A stretch of DNA of 64,000 bases from Spirometra erinaceieuropaei (Eukaryota > Platyhelminthes > Cestoda > Diphyllobothriidea > Diphyllobothriidae): assembly GCA_902702965.1 (NCBI GenBank), contig CACRXP010000154.1, positions 779,140 to 843,139 on the forward strand, in the 5' to 3' direction. Below are positions 13,379 to 24,880 of the stretch, one piece after another. The notes under the pieces are model-generated. The model saw only the letters and a program-made list of their open reading frames with translations. It had not been told where the DNA came from and searched no databases. How positions within the stretch are numbered: position 1 is the first letter of the stretch; every line of letters begins with the position of its first letter. Position numbers and translations under genes: made by a program.

Positions 13379-16300
13379 AACTCGGTGCTCACCCTTCTCC
13401 CCCGTCTGTCTGTCGTTATCTGTCCTGTTCGATCTCGCTTTCGCCTCTTCTCACTTCGACTTGTTGGTGTCACTAACTTGAAAATTCACGCGTACAACTC
13501 GATTTTCCGAAGAGTCTTCTCTTTTTTCATTAAATAACCTCGGAATGCACACTACGTCAGTTATTCAGTATGCGTGCACGTATGCGTGGGCAAACGTAAA
13601 GGAGTTGCGTGGGTTTAGGACCTGCAAAAATTAAAGACTCCAGTACATTGGCCGTCCAGTTCTGGAAAACTTCGCCACTGCAGTCATTGTTTGAAAAATG
13701 CACATTGAAAAACAATGGTAAAATACGACGTGATCACTTCAAAACTTCCTTTCGAAATTACCAGCCAACGTGAATAAAAGTTTGATGGGGACCAACCTTT
13801 AGTTATGACTACGAGACACATACACGCTCGAGCTCCTTCTTGTCACCTTTGCGCATGGTATTCTCGGTCTACTACCTGTCAGTAAAATACGGCTTAGAAT
13901 CATTGTTCCACACACACAAACACACACCCACACACACAGAGAGCACATCCGTGAATGTGAAGCTAAGACATTTTTTTTAGTGGTCTTGTGCTATTGCGTA
14001 GAACAGACAGTACACAGTGTTTAAGATGTTTGGTTCGATTTGGAAATTACAATTAGTAGGACTTTTATACCACCAAGCCGCCTAATTGACTGCAATTGCT
14101 GTCTAAATAATTAATTACCAGTTTTCAAGTTATTGGTTTGCCGTTTAAGTATGCTCCTTTAATCAAGCTTTGAATGCCTAAACTCGGTGAACCGCATGTT
14201 TCTGCCTAAATACCAACCGTAACAATACTAAAAGATGCTGCCAGGATATTGCACAGAAATAGAAATCCGAGTGGCAACCTTTGGTAAATCGATTAACTGC
14301 TATAACCCATTTGTGCTTTTTGACTTTTTTGAATATACACACAGCTGTTTCCCAGTATCTCTCATCAGATGGCCCCTAGCACTGCAACTCAAGCATTCCT
14401 CAAACGAAACTGAGAACTGACAGATGCCAGTACGTTAGGGAGAAAAATAAGGTAAATGTGTAGGGCAGGCATCGTTTCAAGTCTTCTGAAAACGAGGTCC
14501 ATTTCGTCTACTTACTGGCGCATGCGTTGTTCTTTGTTCAGTTCAGTGCCCTGGCTTTGTGCGCAAATGTACGGAAAGAACAACACATTCGCTTATCACT
14601 CCTTGGTCGGAGCGATTTTAATTTCATCAACACTGTCTTAGCGCTACTGCCCTATCTGCGCGCCAAAGAGGCGGAAATAGGTGTAACGACCGATAATATT
14701 CAAGGATGTAGTTTGCATTGGCTCACTGTTCACTTATATAAAGCAAACAGTTTGCAATGCGAAAGAAGAAAGTATGCTTTAGAATTTGCGTAATATCGCG
14801 AGGATTTAGAATAATGGTTCCTAACGCGGGGATGCCTGCGTCCAAGAAGATATTTTGCCACAAACTAAACCTTTAAATGTACAGAATATTGTTGCAAATA
14901 TAATTTGCTCTTGCTTCAATCTATGGTTAGGAGACTTTGCACAGATTAACCCTGATGGGCGCCTACTTATCTTCGGTTATCTTAGAACGGGGCATATACA
15001 AAGTATGAATTGTCTGTGCTAAAATAAAGTGTCTTTTAAAACTGGCAGATTATTTTTTTCCGTGCCGCAACATCTTATTATTTTGCTTCGCTCCGTCGGG
15101 TATGTTCCTAAAAATTAAAAAAAATATTTTCTGAAACTGAGTGCTGTTCGAACACGTGAAGTTAAACTTTTCATGCACCAGTCTTTGCTCCGTGTCATAT
15201 CTGCAAAGGAGGCAACTAAGAGGCTTTCGAGACATGCATGGGCTTAGATATTCACAGCGTCTCAAAAAGTAATCACCTTTCTGAAATGTTTTCCGCAATC
15301 CAATACCTTATTTTTGATATTAAAATTATCCTAGCAATATTTTGTAAAATAATTTGGCTTAGCAATAATAGCTTTTAGTCGGTTTTTTGCGGCAATAAAA
15401 TCCGCTCTTATGTTCACAGATGGATGAACTGAAGCAGACGTTTTTTTTAGAACTCGGTAAATGTTCATGTTTTAGAACCTTCGCTTTCTCGCGTGTTCGT
15501 AGTTTCTCATGGTCCGCATGCATCCTGTCATGTTCGCAAACACAGGTCACGCACCGCAGATGGAATGCTATAAACGGCTATTCTTCGACTTGCCAAGACG
15601 GTCGATGTGTCCCAAAGTGGGAATAGGAGAGAATTTTTTTAAGTACGATACACAAATTTGGCGCTGTTTAGCTAGGTTTTTATCCAACAGGTGACATAAA
15701 CGTCTAGTAAATGTACCGTCAATTAGTTTTTACAGTTAGGACCTTACTGTTTTCAAACTGTTCGTCTTTATCACATTGATGAGTCTAAAGGGGCGACATT
15801 ATTTTCGTGCACCTAATCATATAAACTGCTGTAATCTGACTTTACTTGAACACTGGTTTATTGAAATAAATCAATACATAATGGGTTGCTCTTTTTCGAA
15901 AGTCTGGAATTTCCAATGGATATGTCCGGTTTCTTAAAAGCTAAACGTAAAAATTTAATCGTTTACCAATAAAGAAGATTAACAACGAAACTCATAAGTA
16001 AGGAGGGGCTATTTAATGTGTAAGTCCATTACTTTCACTGCTATAATATATCTGTGTATTTAATTCATTAGAGATGTTGTATTAGGCTTAGAATTTTGAC
16101 TAAGCTTCAGAAAATGATCAAATTTATAGCCAAAACTTAGGCTGAATTTACGGTTAAGACTAGATCGACAATTAAGTTTGCCTTTGCATTTTACGCCGCC
16201 AGCCCTTCTTGGACTATTCATCTTGGGTTTCGTATGTTCCTCTCGTTTATGCATCTTCGTTTCGAATATGTCAAATAGCGCTATATGTCCTGGAAATATG

Positions 16301-18120
16301 TGATACTAATAAAACGGACACACGACAGACACACGAGTTTTTTCGATGCCTTCCACAGATTCGCTTATTCCCCGTCGATAAAACTAACATTAATATTTTG
16401 TATTACAGGGGTCGCTGGGCTCTATTTTCTTAATAGTTTCCAATGTCCAATCTTCACCAAAGAAGTAAGCTGAAATTTTATGAGTTGAAAAAAGTCCGCA
16501 AACACTTGAATACTTAGATGCAAAAGTTTTTCCCGGTGCATTCAAACGCTGTAGATATAAATTCAATAAATATATTAAAGGGCTGGTGTCTTTAACTGCT
16601 TTTCGCAGTCAGCACTGATTGTAATAGTTGCCATCGTTGGCAAGCCGAGTTTTACTCGTTACGTGACATGTAATTGGACCAAAAAAGGCTATTAAGTTGC
16701 CACATAACTGAATGCAGCATTAAATAAATTTAAGATGTACACAAGCTTACCCTACTCTATACTCTATACTGGGAGCCCTGGAAATCTCATGAATGCGCAA
16801 AGAAAAAAGGGATATTAAGACAAAATTTTCTAACTTGCTTATTCGGATGGGGTTAGAGCCACCTTTGCCGACATATCTGTGATCAGAAGGTCCTCTTGTT
16901 AATTTGAGGCCCTAGCTATTGCATGGAAAATTTGTAATCTTCAGTTGGCATTTCCTTTTCCCGAAAGCGGTCTTTCTAGTAATTTGTGAAGAATTCATTG
17001 TTCCTAAATTGGACGCTTTTTTTCTGGCTGCTCGCTAATAATTTATCGAATTTGATTCATATATTCGATGACAAATCGTACACGATTCCGGATGTTCAGC
17101 CCACATGAGCTCTCTATTGATTCTGAAGCAATGGGAGATAAAGCTGACGGATGATCCGAAGCGAGGAGAATAACAACGATGTAAGCCTAACTATCTAGTT
17201 TCCTGTAATTCCCTTGCTAACAGGCTTGATCTTAACTACCTTATCCGCTGGTTAAATTAGTCTACTGCACATATCCAAACCTACTACCGCAACATCATCA
17301 TTGGTCATCTTCAATTTTCGATTGTTTTAAGAGATTAATTGTCAGCACTTTCCAAAACACGCCCGTTTTGCAAATGAAATGTGTTAACATTTAAAATTAA
17401 AAGCTTTCGGAACAATCCTGAGGAATTGGGGGCAAGCAAAGTTAGTGGTTAGAGACTATTTATTTGTCGTGCTCCACGAATGTAACAAGGACTCGTCGGC
17501 TTTGACCACTGGAATAGCGATAGTGTGGACTCTCCGCGCGGGCTATCTTCTAAAAAATCGTGTCTGTTCTTGCCAGTAATCCCCAACTACATACTGGTCT
17601 TGGTGTTTGAGTAAAACGTTTCTTATCGACGAGAGGGGATAATTCCACAATTTTGTTGGACCTATTATTCTCATTTGCACTGCTCGCATCTCAAGTGTGA
17701 AGGGCAAAAGTCCGCCGTTTTGCTAAAACCTTCTTGTCCCTTGGGAGTTTTAGGGGGTTTTAAGAACACTCTGCAAAAGGAGACAAGGTGATACCTGTTA
17801 ACTGAAGGAAAATTTGTTGACGCATGAGTGCGAACGCGCACGAACCCATCTACAAGACGCTGTAAACATACTAAGGATCAGTAGAGAAGAGACCAGGTGA
17901 GCAGAAACTTTTGTAATTCCGTTAATTCAAACGCCAATCAGCACAACATTTCGGAAAATTAATTCATTAATACGGATGGCAATTAACTTGAAGCTCCAGC
18001 AATCTAGACTAGATGCAGAGGGCGGTTCTAAAATCGTAGGCTCCCTTCTCCAAATTTGGTTGATTATAACATACTGCCAAATAGAAACAACTTTTCCTCA
18101 AGAGCTCATGAGACCAAAGA
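13379..18120. other. Non-coding DNA
   Basis: No supported gene or element apart from the CA-rich tract at 13908-13944. ORFs are short and overlap on both strands without motifs. Sequence around 14450-14800 has slightly longer overlapping frames (61 and 88 codons), but nothing in them is recognisable. Confidence 0.5.
13908..13944. repeat. CA-rich microsatellite
   Basis: An imperfect (CA)n tract of about 37 bp, interrupted by AA and CC. Confidence 0.9.
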
Positions 18121-18310
18121 ACCAAATTCATATTGCCCCAACTGTGAAAACCTCGGCGCCTCGGTAAGATTGGAACCCACACAGTAAGGAGAAGGCTTTA
18201 GTACAGTCAACGCTCTAAACACTTGAGCTACGAGGCCCCGCCGGACGACTCGAGTTTAATCACATTTGACAAAAATGTCGTGGACTGGGTTGATAAGTGT
18301 CCCCTGGAGT
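18121..18310 (-). mobile_element. tRNA-derived SINE, copy 1
   Basis: On the minus strand, 18234 to 18154 reads as a tRNA-like head: GGGGCCTCGTAGCTCAAG (A box) and, further on, GGTTCCAATC (B box), closing with CGAGGCGCC, which pairs with the start. It is followed by TTTTCACAGTTGGGGCAATATG, a tail shared with the copies at 43.0, 43.3 and 54.9 kb. The sequence just 5' of the tRNA-like head (18240-18310), with AAATGTGAT and GTCGTCCGG, is also shared with the 43.3-kb copy, so the element starts upstream of the tRNA part. Internal pol III promoter boxes are inferred from the tRNA likeness; the B box has a mismatch. Confidence 0.75.
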
Positions 18311-18329
18311 TAGTCAGACACCTCGTTCC

Positions 18330-19090
18330 AACGCTACCTTCATGACCTGGCTGGATTGTTGTGACCATTTAGGGTGGGGAGGGGGAAAGTGACACAGTTA
18401 AGGTATGGACGTTATCTGTAGGTTTAACATGAAATATGGATGGGACCAGTTCGGGCAGCCATGCATGGATAGGTCGCACCATGCAAATGTTCGTTCGTGC
18501 ATAACTGGTACCCAACTCTCACCCCATGCTAGGCTCGGCCTCGCAGCAACAGCCCGGTAATCGCCTCGAAAGGCAGTCTAAACCGCATCATGGTATTCGG
18601 TGCTGTGTCAACACACTCGGTAGCTCTGCCCCCATTCCCATCCCTCCCCCCTTCCTCCCTAACTTTCCCCTCCTTCACCCGGTCCCTCCTGCCAATCTCA
18701 CTTTGAAAGTCCTACTGAAAGGGCAACAGGCAATTCCGTAGGGGGCACAAGCTAACTCAGGCCGCACTGCGCTAAAGAAAATCGAAATTCACAGTCAACG
18801 TCTAAATGGCCATATCTTGGGATAGTGCCGCCTAACCCTTCGCGATAAGGAGGTTAGAAAAGGTGCCCTAAATCAGTGTTGGAAAATCGCAGAATTTCCC
18901 ATATACCGTGGCTCGTACAACCGACATTCGCGGACAAACAAACTAAACGAACAACGTTAACCTCCGTCCCCCTCCCCTCCGCACTCGTTCAGGCTTCTTG
19001 GGTGAGTCCGCTCATTCTGCCAGTTTAGAATGTTCGCCTCTATATAAACAACCCGAGGAACAGCCGGCCAGGAAATAGAACAACGCACAT
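18330..19090 (+). other. Probable 5' region of the adjacent LINE
   Basis: A moderately GC-rich stretch containing a G-rich block (18371-18386) and C-rich runs near 18630-18690 and 18965-18980. It lies directly before the LINE endonuclease frame in the right orientation, so it may be the LINE 5' untranslated region and the missing start of its ORF. That is inference from position and composition; no protein match is visible before about 19091. Confidence 0.4.
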
Positions 19091-19757
19091 AGATCGGTAG
19101 CAGGCGTCTATATGGTGCACATTGTTGCTCTCAGGGAGACGCGGTTATTTGAACAACGTGAGCTACAGGAAGAGATCAGTGCCGGCTACACGTTTTTCTG
19201 GAGCGGCCGTTTAAAGGCAGAACGACGTGACGCCGGCGTAGTCTCTGCCATCCGAAGCGGAATCGTGGAACGACTATCCTATCTGCTGCAGGGTGTCAAA
19301 GACAGCCTAATGAACCTGTCTCTAACTCGTTGAGGGGCCACGTTTGCCACCAATGACCGGCTCCGACGAATCAAAGATCAAGGTCTACGAAGACCTGACG
19401 ACTGTGCCGAAGATGGACAAGCTGGCCGTCACTGATGACTTCAAACCTCCCGTCGGGAGAAACTAAGCTGCCTGAAATGGAGTGCTGGACACTCACGGAA
19501 GGGGCGACTGAAACGGCAACGGACTTCTTCCCCCGCGAACCTTCACGGAACAACGCTTCTTCCTGACCAACGCTTTCCGCATTCCGATGCGAAAGGACAC
19601 AAGTTGGATCCATCCGCAATCGCTGAGAGGGCAGCTTGACTGCGTTCTTCTCCTGAAGTGAGATCGATAGGACGTGCTGGGGACAGAGTCTTTGTGCAAC
19701 ACCGACGGCTGGACGGATCATCGTCTCGTCATCTCCAAAATGAGGCTCAAACTATGA
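19091..19757 (+). pseudogene. LINE endonuclease domain remnant
   Basis: The frame starting near 19112 reads VALRETRLFEQRELQEE and GYTFFWSGRLKAERRDAGVV. The ETR motif, whose Glu is a metal ligand in APE-type endonucleases, is kept (Glu codon at 19136). After a stop at 19331 the match continues in shifted frames to WTDHRLVISKM (about 19710-19742), which holds the (S/T)DH motif with the catalytic Asp-His pair. The middle part, with the usual GDFN motif, cannot be read clearly. Non-functional because of stops and frameshifts. Confidence 0.82.
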
Positions 19758-19849
19758 GCATCAGGTAGGCTAGCTAATATTCTGCTCACTTTGCCTGCCC
19801 GCCGCTAACATCTCAGGAATCAATTGGCCTAGCACCTGGAAGAACTTCT

Positions 19850-21480
19850 GACCTCGGACGACAACGCCTTAGACGTCCCCGGACGCGCACATCGCCAACA
19901 TCAGGACTGGTTGGGCGACAATGTCGCAGAAATCAGAAACCAGTTCGTCGAAAGACATAGGCCGCACAAGACCTACAGTGACCATCGGAACGCTTTATAC
20001 AAGGCGGCCCTCTTCCGATACCGTCCCACCGGGGTGCAGCACGCCTGGATGGCTTACAGGACAGGGAGACTCCAAAGGTATGTTAATCGCAATGACATGA
20101 AAAAACTTCTGCGCATCAATAAAGGTGGTCTGCGGTTCAACAATCAAAGAAATCGCGCCGCTTCTTAGCCTCGACGGAACAAAACTTCTGCCAGAGGAGT
20201 CACAGATTTAGAAGCGTTGGGCCAAGCACTTCAGAAGTATTCTTAACCGCCCATCTAAAGTGTCTGATGCTGTTATTAATCGATTTTCCAAAATGGACAT
20301 AAACGATCACCTGGATCACTCGTGTTTTCCCGGAAAAAAATTGATCAGTGCAAAATTCTTTAGCGGAGCAGCATCTTAATCCGAAGAAATTCCAGCCAAA
20401 ATCCACAAACATGACAGTCCATAGGTAATGAATGGCCTTATTAGGTATTCCGGGCATGTTAGCGCTATGCACAATTCGCACAGACTTTTTGGGATGCAAC
20501 CGGAAACTTTTTGGTAACCATAAAGGAATTTTTCCGCTCAACATCGCCAGGAAGATCTTCTCTAGCGTCCTCTTTAACCGTCCCAACGACTATTTAGAAC
20601 AGAGACCTCTTCCGGAAAGCTAAAATGGCTTTCAGCACTACCGCAAAACCACTGAAATGATCTTCCTTGTCCGACGGCTCCAAGAGAAATGCCAGGAATA
20701 AATGCGGACCAGCCTCTACATGAATTTTCGGATCGGCCGAAAGCCTTCGGCGTGGTAAATCGCAATTGACCATGGAAAATCGTACAGAAATTCGGCTGTC
20801 CTGAGTGATCTATGCATATGGTGTGTCAGTTTTACGGCGAGAACGCGTCACAAACAGTAGGGCCGTCTCAGAAGCATTCGCAGTGACCAACAGTGCGAAG
20901 TAGGCCTACGTAGCCCTCCCCCCCCCATCCTCTTTGGTCTCATTTTTGCTGCTTTACTGATAGAAACCTACCATGATGATCGCCCTGAGATACGCATCGC
21001 CTACAGGACCTACGGCCTTTTTCTTAATAACGGACGTATGCAGACTTCGCCGTGTGTCTATTCGACTACTGTGCACAGCCTACCGTTCGCGGATGACTGC
21101 GCGCTTGACATCCCTATAGAAACCGATTCATAAAAAAGTGGGGACCCCTTCATCTATACATGGGCCAACTTCGGACTGACCATTAACACGGATAAAAGGG
21201 TGGTCCTGCCTTAACCGCTGCCCAATGTTTCATACAGTACTCTTTGCATCATTGTCAACGACGGCCGAATGAAAACCATGAATCATTTTGTCAATTTAAG
21301 CAGCACACTCACATTGCACCAACGCCGACAATAAAATTTCCCATCAGATATCAAATGCCAGTCAAGTCTTTGGTAGGCTGTGGAACACAGCAAGGAATCT
21401 CCTTGGTTCCCACCTAAAATCCAAACTCAAAATGTACAAACTTTCACCTTGACGATGCTGCTGTATGAGGGTGGCCGGAG
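19850..21480 (+). pseudogene. LINE reverse transcriptase domain remnant
   Basis: Pieces of an RT domain appear in order: a linker before RT with WAKHFRSILNRP (20218-20255), LFRTETSSGK after the usual fingers region (about 20592), GFQHYRKTTEMIF and RRLQEKCQE (20630-20700), EIRIAYRTYG (20985-21010), the catalytic box FADDCALD (21086-21109; the two Asp codons are intact) and GRLWNTARNLLGSHLKSKLKMYK (about 21378-21440, split here into known LINE thumb motifs). Numerous stops and a changed palm region rule out activity. The order and spacing fit a LINE of the family named above. Confidence 0.85.
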
Positions 21481-22128
21481 GTCTGCAAGGAATAGGCGCG
21501 GAAACTCAATCATTTCCCAAAGCTGAAGATGTAGAACGGGATCCGGACTCGGAAGACTTATACCAGATCGAGCAGTCATCTAGCGATGATAGGCAATTAG
21601 CGACTACTCAAGCAACCTTTCTACAGAGCTGTCTCCACGGGTGCTCGCCAAAAGGGTGATCAAACATGCCGCTGCATAAACACCGAAACCTTATTTGAAG
21701 CGCGTATTAATCAACTCGTAAACCTAGGATGACCTCGTACAAGGCCAAACGACCCAGGAAAAAGCGGTTAAGAATGAATAGCAAACAATGAGACCAACCA
21801 ATTAGCTGCTGACAAAGCCGAAATAGCGAATTGCGAGTCCAAGCATCCCCGATTCACAAGGCTAACACACGATACTTCTAACATGTACACGCGCGCAGAT
21901 CGCCTCATAGAACCTATCAAGACCCAATACAGCAAAAACTCGACAGTCACACCTGCTGCTTCCCCAAAATCTCTCTTGTCACTCCTGCCAGATTCCCCAT
22001 GGCTTCAAGGCACCCACAACCACCGGTGACCACACTCTTGATACTCCGTCTCCGTCGATCACCACCAGCATCATCACTAGCGAAACCCCGCGATGACGAC
22101 GACTACCACCACCACCACCGACGTGTAA

Positions 22129-22725
22129 TTGACCACTACTCTCACTATCACTGCGCCCACCAACACCACCACCAATTTAGACTTCATCCCGATCTGTTCT
22201 CATTGCGATCACACATTCCCCTTTCGTGTCGGCATGGTTTGTCACTCGCGGATCCATCGCACTGTGACCGCCGAATCAAAGTCAGCAGCCCTCACATGCA
22301 GTCCCCGCATACGACTCCACTGTCCACGCAAATTTGCTCACCGCTAGGGCACATTCGGTCGCGTGCAAATCAGCGACAGCAACACTCACCGCACTGTCGC
22401 ACATCAAGCATACATTTTACACCCAACAACTTCTTGATCCTCTACCCTTCCGAAACGTATCCCCTAGGGCAGCAAGGTCAACCAACTTAGCATCTTTTAA
22501 CCTCTCCTGTTCATGGTTTTAGCCCATGTTCACCTTACGCTTCGGCCTGGTGGGTCATTTGCGAATCCGTAGAGCGGGGGTTAGTGAATCAGTCCCTGGA
22601 GCACCAATATACATCCACCCTCACTGTCTCAACTGTCAACGTTTTTCTTACACATTTAGTCATCACAGGGGCATACTTGGTCACATGCCATTCCATGCAA
22701 ATTTGTGCAAGAATACTTCAACTTA
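22129..22725 (+). pseudogene. LINE C-terminal C2H2 zinc-finger tail, decayed
   Basis: After a Thr/His-rich stretch coded by CAC/ACC repeats (22095-22180), a complete C2H2 finger is present at about 22195-22260: CSHCDHTFPFRVGMVCHSRIH, i.e. C-x2-C-x12-H-x3-H. Its flank IHRT continues toward a second finger that survives only as LHCPRKFAHR before a stop (22346). Further copies are visible as RFGLVGHLRIRRAG (22535-22576) and HRGILGHMPFH (22665-22697), both lacking their Cys pairs. Repeated fingers with the GLVGHLRIH core are a feature I associate with this tapeworm LINE family. They may bind nucleic acid during retrotransposition; that role is inference. Confidence 0.8.
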
Positions 22726-23427
22726 TGCAGCATAAATGAACTCCCCAAACATCACAGAACGCAGGCAGTGCGTTTTATGGCTCCTTTTTAAGATGACTCT
22801 TCTACTACATGTAAGATCTAAGCAGTTCGCCCACTTTGTGGGGGCCAGAACGTGTGTGTGGTTTGCTCAGACGGGCCCATTTTATTCCTGTCAACTACCT
22901 CTTCTAATATTAACATCAGCTACATGTGTATTTTAACTGGACATCTTCGTCTTCCGGTCCACTGCACCACGTCTCAACTGCTCGTGTGACTGGTCGGGTG
23001 TTAACTGTAGAACTTCCGTACTTGCCTCCTATTTGTCACTTTCCTGAAGCTACGAAAATAACAGGGAAGACCCTCCAGTTTGTTTTATTCCTTCTCCGTC
23101 GCAAACTGCAAGTGCAAAAGGGCGGTGTTGGAAAGTTCTTTGAATGCCAGCACCTGATTCCGTTAGGTGGCGAGGAAGTTATCATCCACATACCGAAACG
23201 GTGGACCCCAAAACGAAGTTGGTGAATTCGAGTACCTTAGCCGACTGTTCAAAGTGAATGGCTGCTGGCGAAATTTTGTCTACCTAGATAAACATATTTA
23301 TGTATCGGTGACCCTTTGGTAGTGCCCTGGGTTTATAATATTACCACACTCCTTAAGGCCGCATTTTTACTTCTGCCTTGGCCAAACCTATTGGCTTAAT
23401 CAATCAAAAATTGAAATTCCGCAAATA
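22726..23427. other. Unassigned sequence between LINE and PLE
   Basis: No supported gene. It may hold the LINE 3' untranslated region or further eroded zinc-finger repeats, but I cannot align it with confidence. A 99-codon open frame at 22926-23225 shows no family features. Confidence 0.4.
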
Positions 23428-24432
23428 TTCCCATGTTACACTTGAAAAGTCAAGTTAGAAAACACGTGTTTTCGGTAATTCTTCGTCAAGCCAATACAGT
23501 TACATATAGGAATGAAAATGTAAAAATAAGCAGTGTTCATAGGTGCCTCAGAGGCTATTATGTCATTAACACTCATCTGCCCCACGCGGCCTGCATGACG
23601 AGGTCGAAGGCTTTTGGTCCTCATGGGTAGGCGAGGGGGTAAGAGGGTTTTTAGATGATGTTCTTGGATTGAGTAAACGGAGTATCCATCACGATAATTA
23701 GAAATTTGAGGCGGCATGTCGTCATCACTTGGGGTTTGAGTTGGCCACGGCAGAGAGAGCGCTTGTGTCTGGCTTTTCTGACAGCATAACACCGGATTTG
23801 CTAGCCGTATAGCCACTGCCTCGGCCGTTGCTTGTGTCCGTTGGCGTGCTCCTTTGGAGAAGCATGTTGGTGTCCGGTCGACAACCTGAAATGATTCCTT
23901 GACATCGACACGGTGATTAGTATCGATTAAATGTGCGAGAATAGAACTCGAAATCAACCGGGTCTCACCTCTGCCTAGCCAGGCGGGCATATGTTCACGC
24001 ACCTTCTTTACCAGGCGTCTCCACAGGAGCAAGTGAATGAGTAAATGTACATTGGTGCGGCCTCCAACGGTAGTCTGCCTTTACCTCCCAAACGTAGGAA
24101 GTGAGAGTTTGTGAAACATACGCGTAAATTCGCCGCGGGCAATGTCCTCATGATAGCTGTAGTTAAGCGTCGTCTGACTAGTTCAGTCGCTACGTCTCCT
24201 GCAAAAGGTAATCTTATGAATACATCTTTCTTCACCGCAGTCACAACAATGGGCTTTGCGCACGTTCCCCAATAATTCAAAAGGTAAATCTAGCTGGGTA
24301 TCCGTTCTCCCGAAGTATGTTCCGCAGCTGCTGGAGCTCTTCTTCAATAGCTTCAGGTGAGCAGATTTGTCTCACTCTTGCTGCCAAACCTTGGAATAAA
24401 TTTCGTTTGACGTTTAGGGGAACAAAGTTGTG
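23428..24432 (-). mobile_element. Penelope-like element, 3' fragment with GIY-YIG endonuclease (subfamily A)
   Basis: Read on the minus strand, the fragment begins with the RT-to-endonuclease linker (FVPLNVKRNLFQGLAARV, then QICSPEAIEEELQQLRNIL and RENGYPARF, 24426-24290). It continues in a second frame with KKDVFIRLPFAGDVATELV (about 24225) and MYIYSFTCSCGDAW (about 24050), which contains the IY strand of GIY-YIG. The following YIG strand is missing; the protein resumes in a third frame as RRLVKKVREHMPAW, ILAHLIDTNHRVD and LANPVLCCQKSQ. Downstream is a Pro-rich stretch and the element tail ending near 23428. At least two frameshifts and the lost YIG strand make it inactive. Its 5' end abuts an inverted copy of its own last third (24437-24880). 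Confidence 0.85.
23436..24426 (-). pseudogene. PLE RT C-terminus and GIY-YIG endonuclease, frameshifted
   Basis: About 330 codons of a Penelope-type polyprotein C-terminus in three consecutive frames: the RT-endonuclease linker (24426-24290), the region leading into GIY-YIG (24280-24011) and the endonuclease core plus C-terminal tail (24032-23436). In active PLEs the endonuclease nicks target DNA to prime reverse transcription. Here a deletion at about 24010-24035 has removed the YIG strand and the Arg that usually follows. The last 110 codons are still open and are matched by the inverted copy, in the corresponding frame. Confidence 0.8.
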
Positions 24433-24436
24433 AAAA

Positions 24437-24880
24437 ATGTCCGCATGCTTCTCTAAAGGCGCACGCCAACGAAGACAAGCAACGGCCGAAGCAGTAGCTA
24501 TATGGCTAACGAATCCGGTGTTATGTTGGCAGAAAACCCTAACACAAGTGTTCTCTCTGCCGTTGCCAACTCAAACCCCAAGTGATGACGACATGCCGCC
24601 TCAAATCTCTGATTACAGTAATGGGCACTCCGTGTACACAATCCAAGAAAATCATCTAAAGACTCTCTTACCCCCTCGCCTACCTCTGAGGACCAAAACC
24701 CGCCGACCTCCTCATGCAGGCGGCGTGGGGCAGATGAGTGTTAATGACATAATAGCCTCTGAAGCGCCTATAAACCCTGCTTATTTTACTTTTTCATTCC
24801 CTTATGTAACTGTATTGGCCTGACGAAGAATTACCAAAAGCACGCGTTTGCCAACTTGACTGTTCAAAAATGTTAAGTTT
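24437..24880 (+). repeat. Inverted copy of the PLE 3' third
   Basis: The plus-strand translation (CFSKGARQRRQATAEAV, TQTPSDDDMPPQIS, VGQMSVNDIIASEAP) is nearly the same as the minus-strand translation of 23880-23436, so the two segments are arms of an inverted repeat of about 440 bp separated by about 560 bp. Both arms run outward to the same tail (CTGACGAAGAATTACC, then ACTTGACT). The arms differ at many positions, so the duplication is old. This is a truncated second copy of the same element inserted head-to-head with the first. Confidence 0.88.

Larger units (their letters stand above)
19091..22725 (+). mobile_element. Decayed non-LTR retrotransposon (APE-endonuclease LINE) with C-terminal zinc fingers
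   Basis: A nearly full-length but dead LINE copy. Translated fragments appear in the expected order on the plus strand: APE endonuclease (19091-19757), linker, reverse transcriptase (about 19850-21480), C-terminal domain (21480-21970), a Thr/His/Pro-rich low-complexity stretch and C2H2 zinc fingers (22129-22725). More than a dozen stops and several frameshifts break the frame. The layout matches an abundant LINE family I know from diphyllobothriidean tapeworm genomes, often annotated as endonuclease-reverse transcriptase. The clade (RTE, CR1 or other) cannot be set here. A reverse-oriented SINE lies immediately upstream and a PLE fragment downstream, so this is a transposon-rich block. Antisense ORFs across it are shadows. 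Confidence 0.88.

Noticed and set aside
14340..14376. Minus-strand CTGATGAGAG followed by GGAAAC
   Set aside because: No helix II can form between the two core pieces.
19371..19721. 116-codon minus-strand ORF
   Set aside because: It is the antisense of the LINE endonuclease region; the plus strand carries the recognisable motifs.
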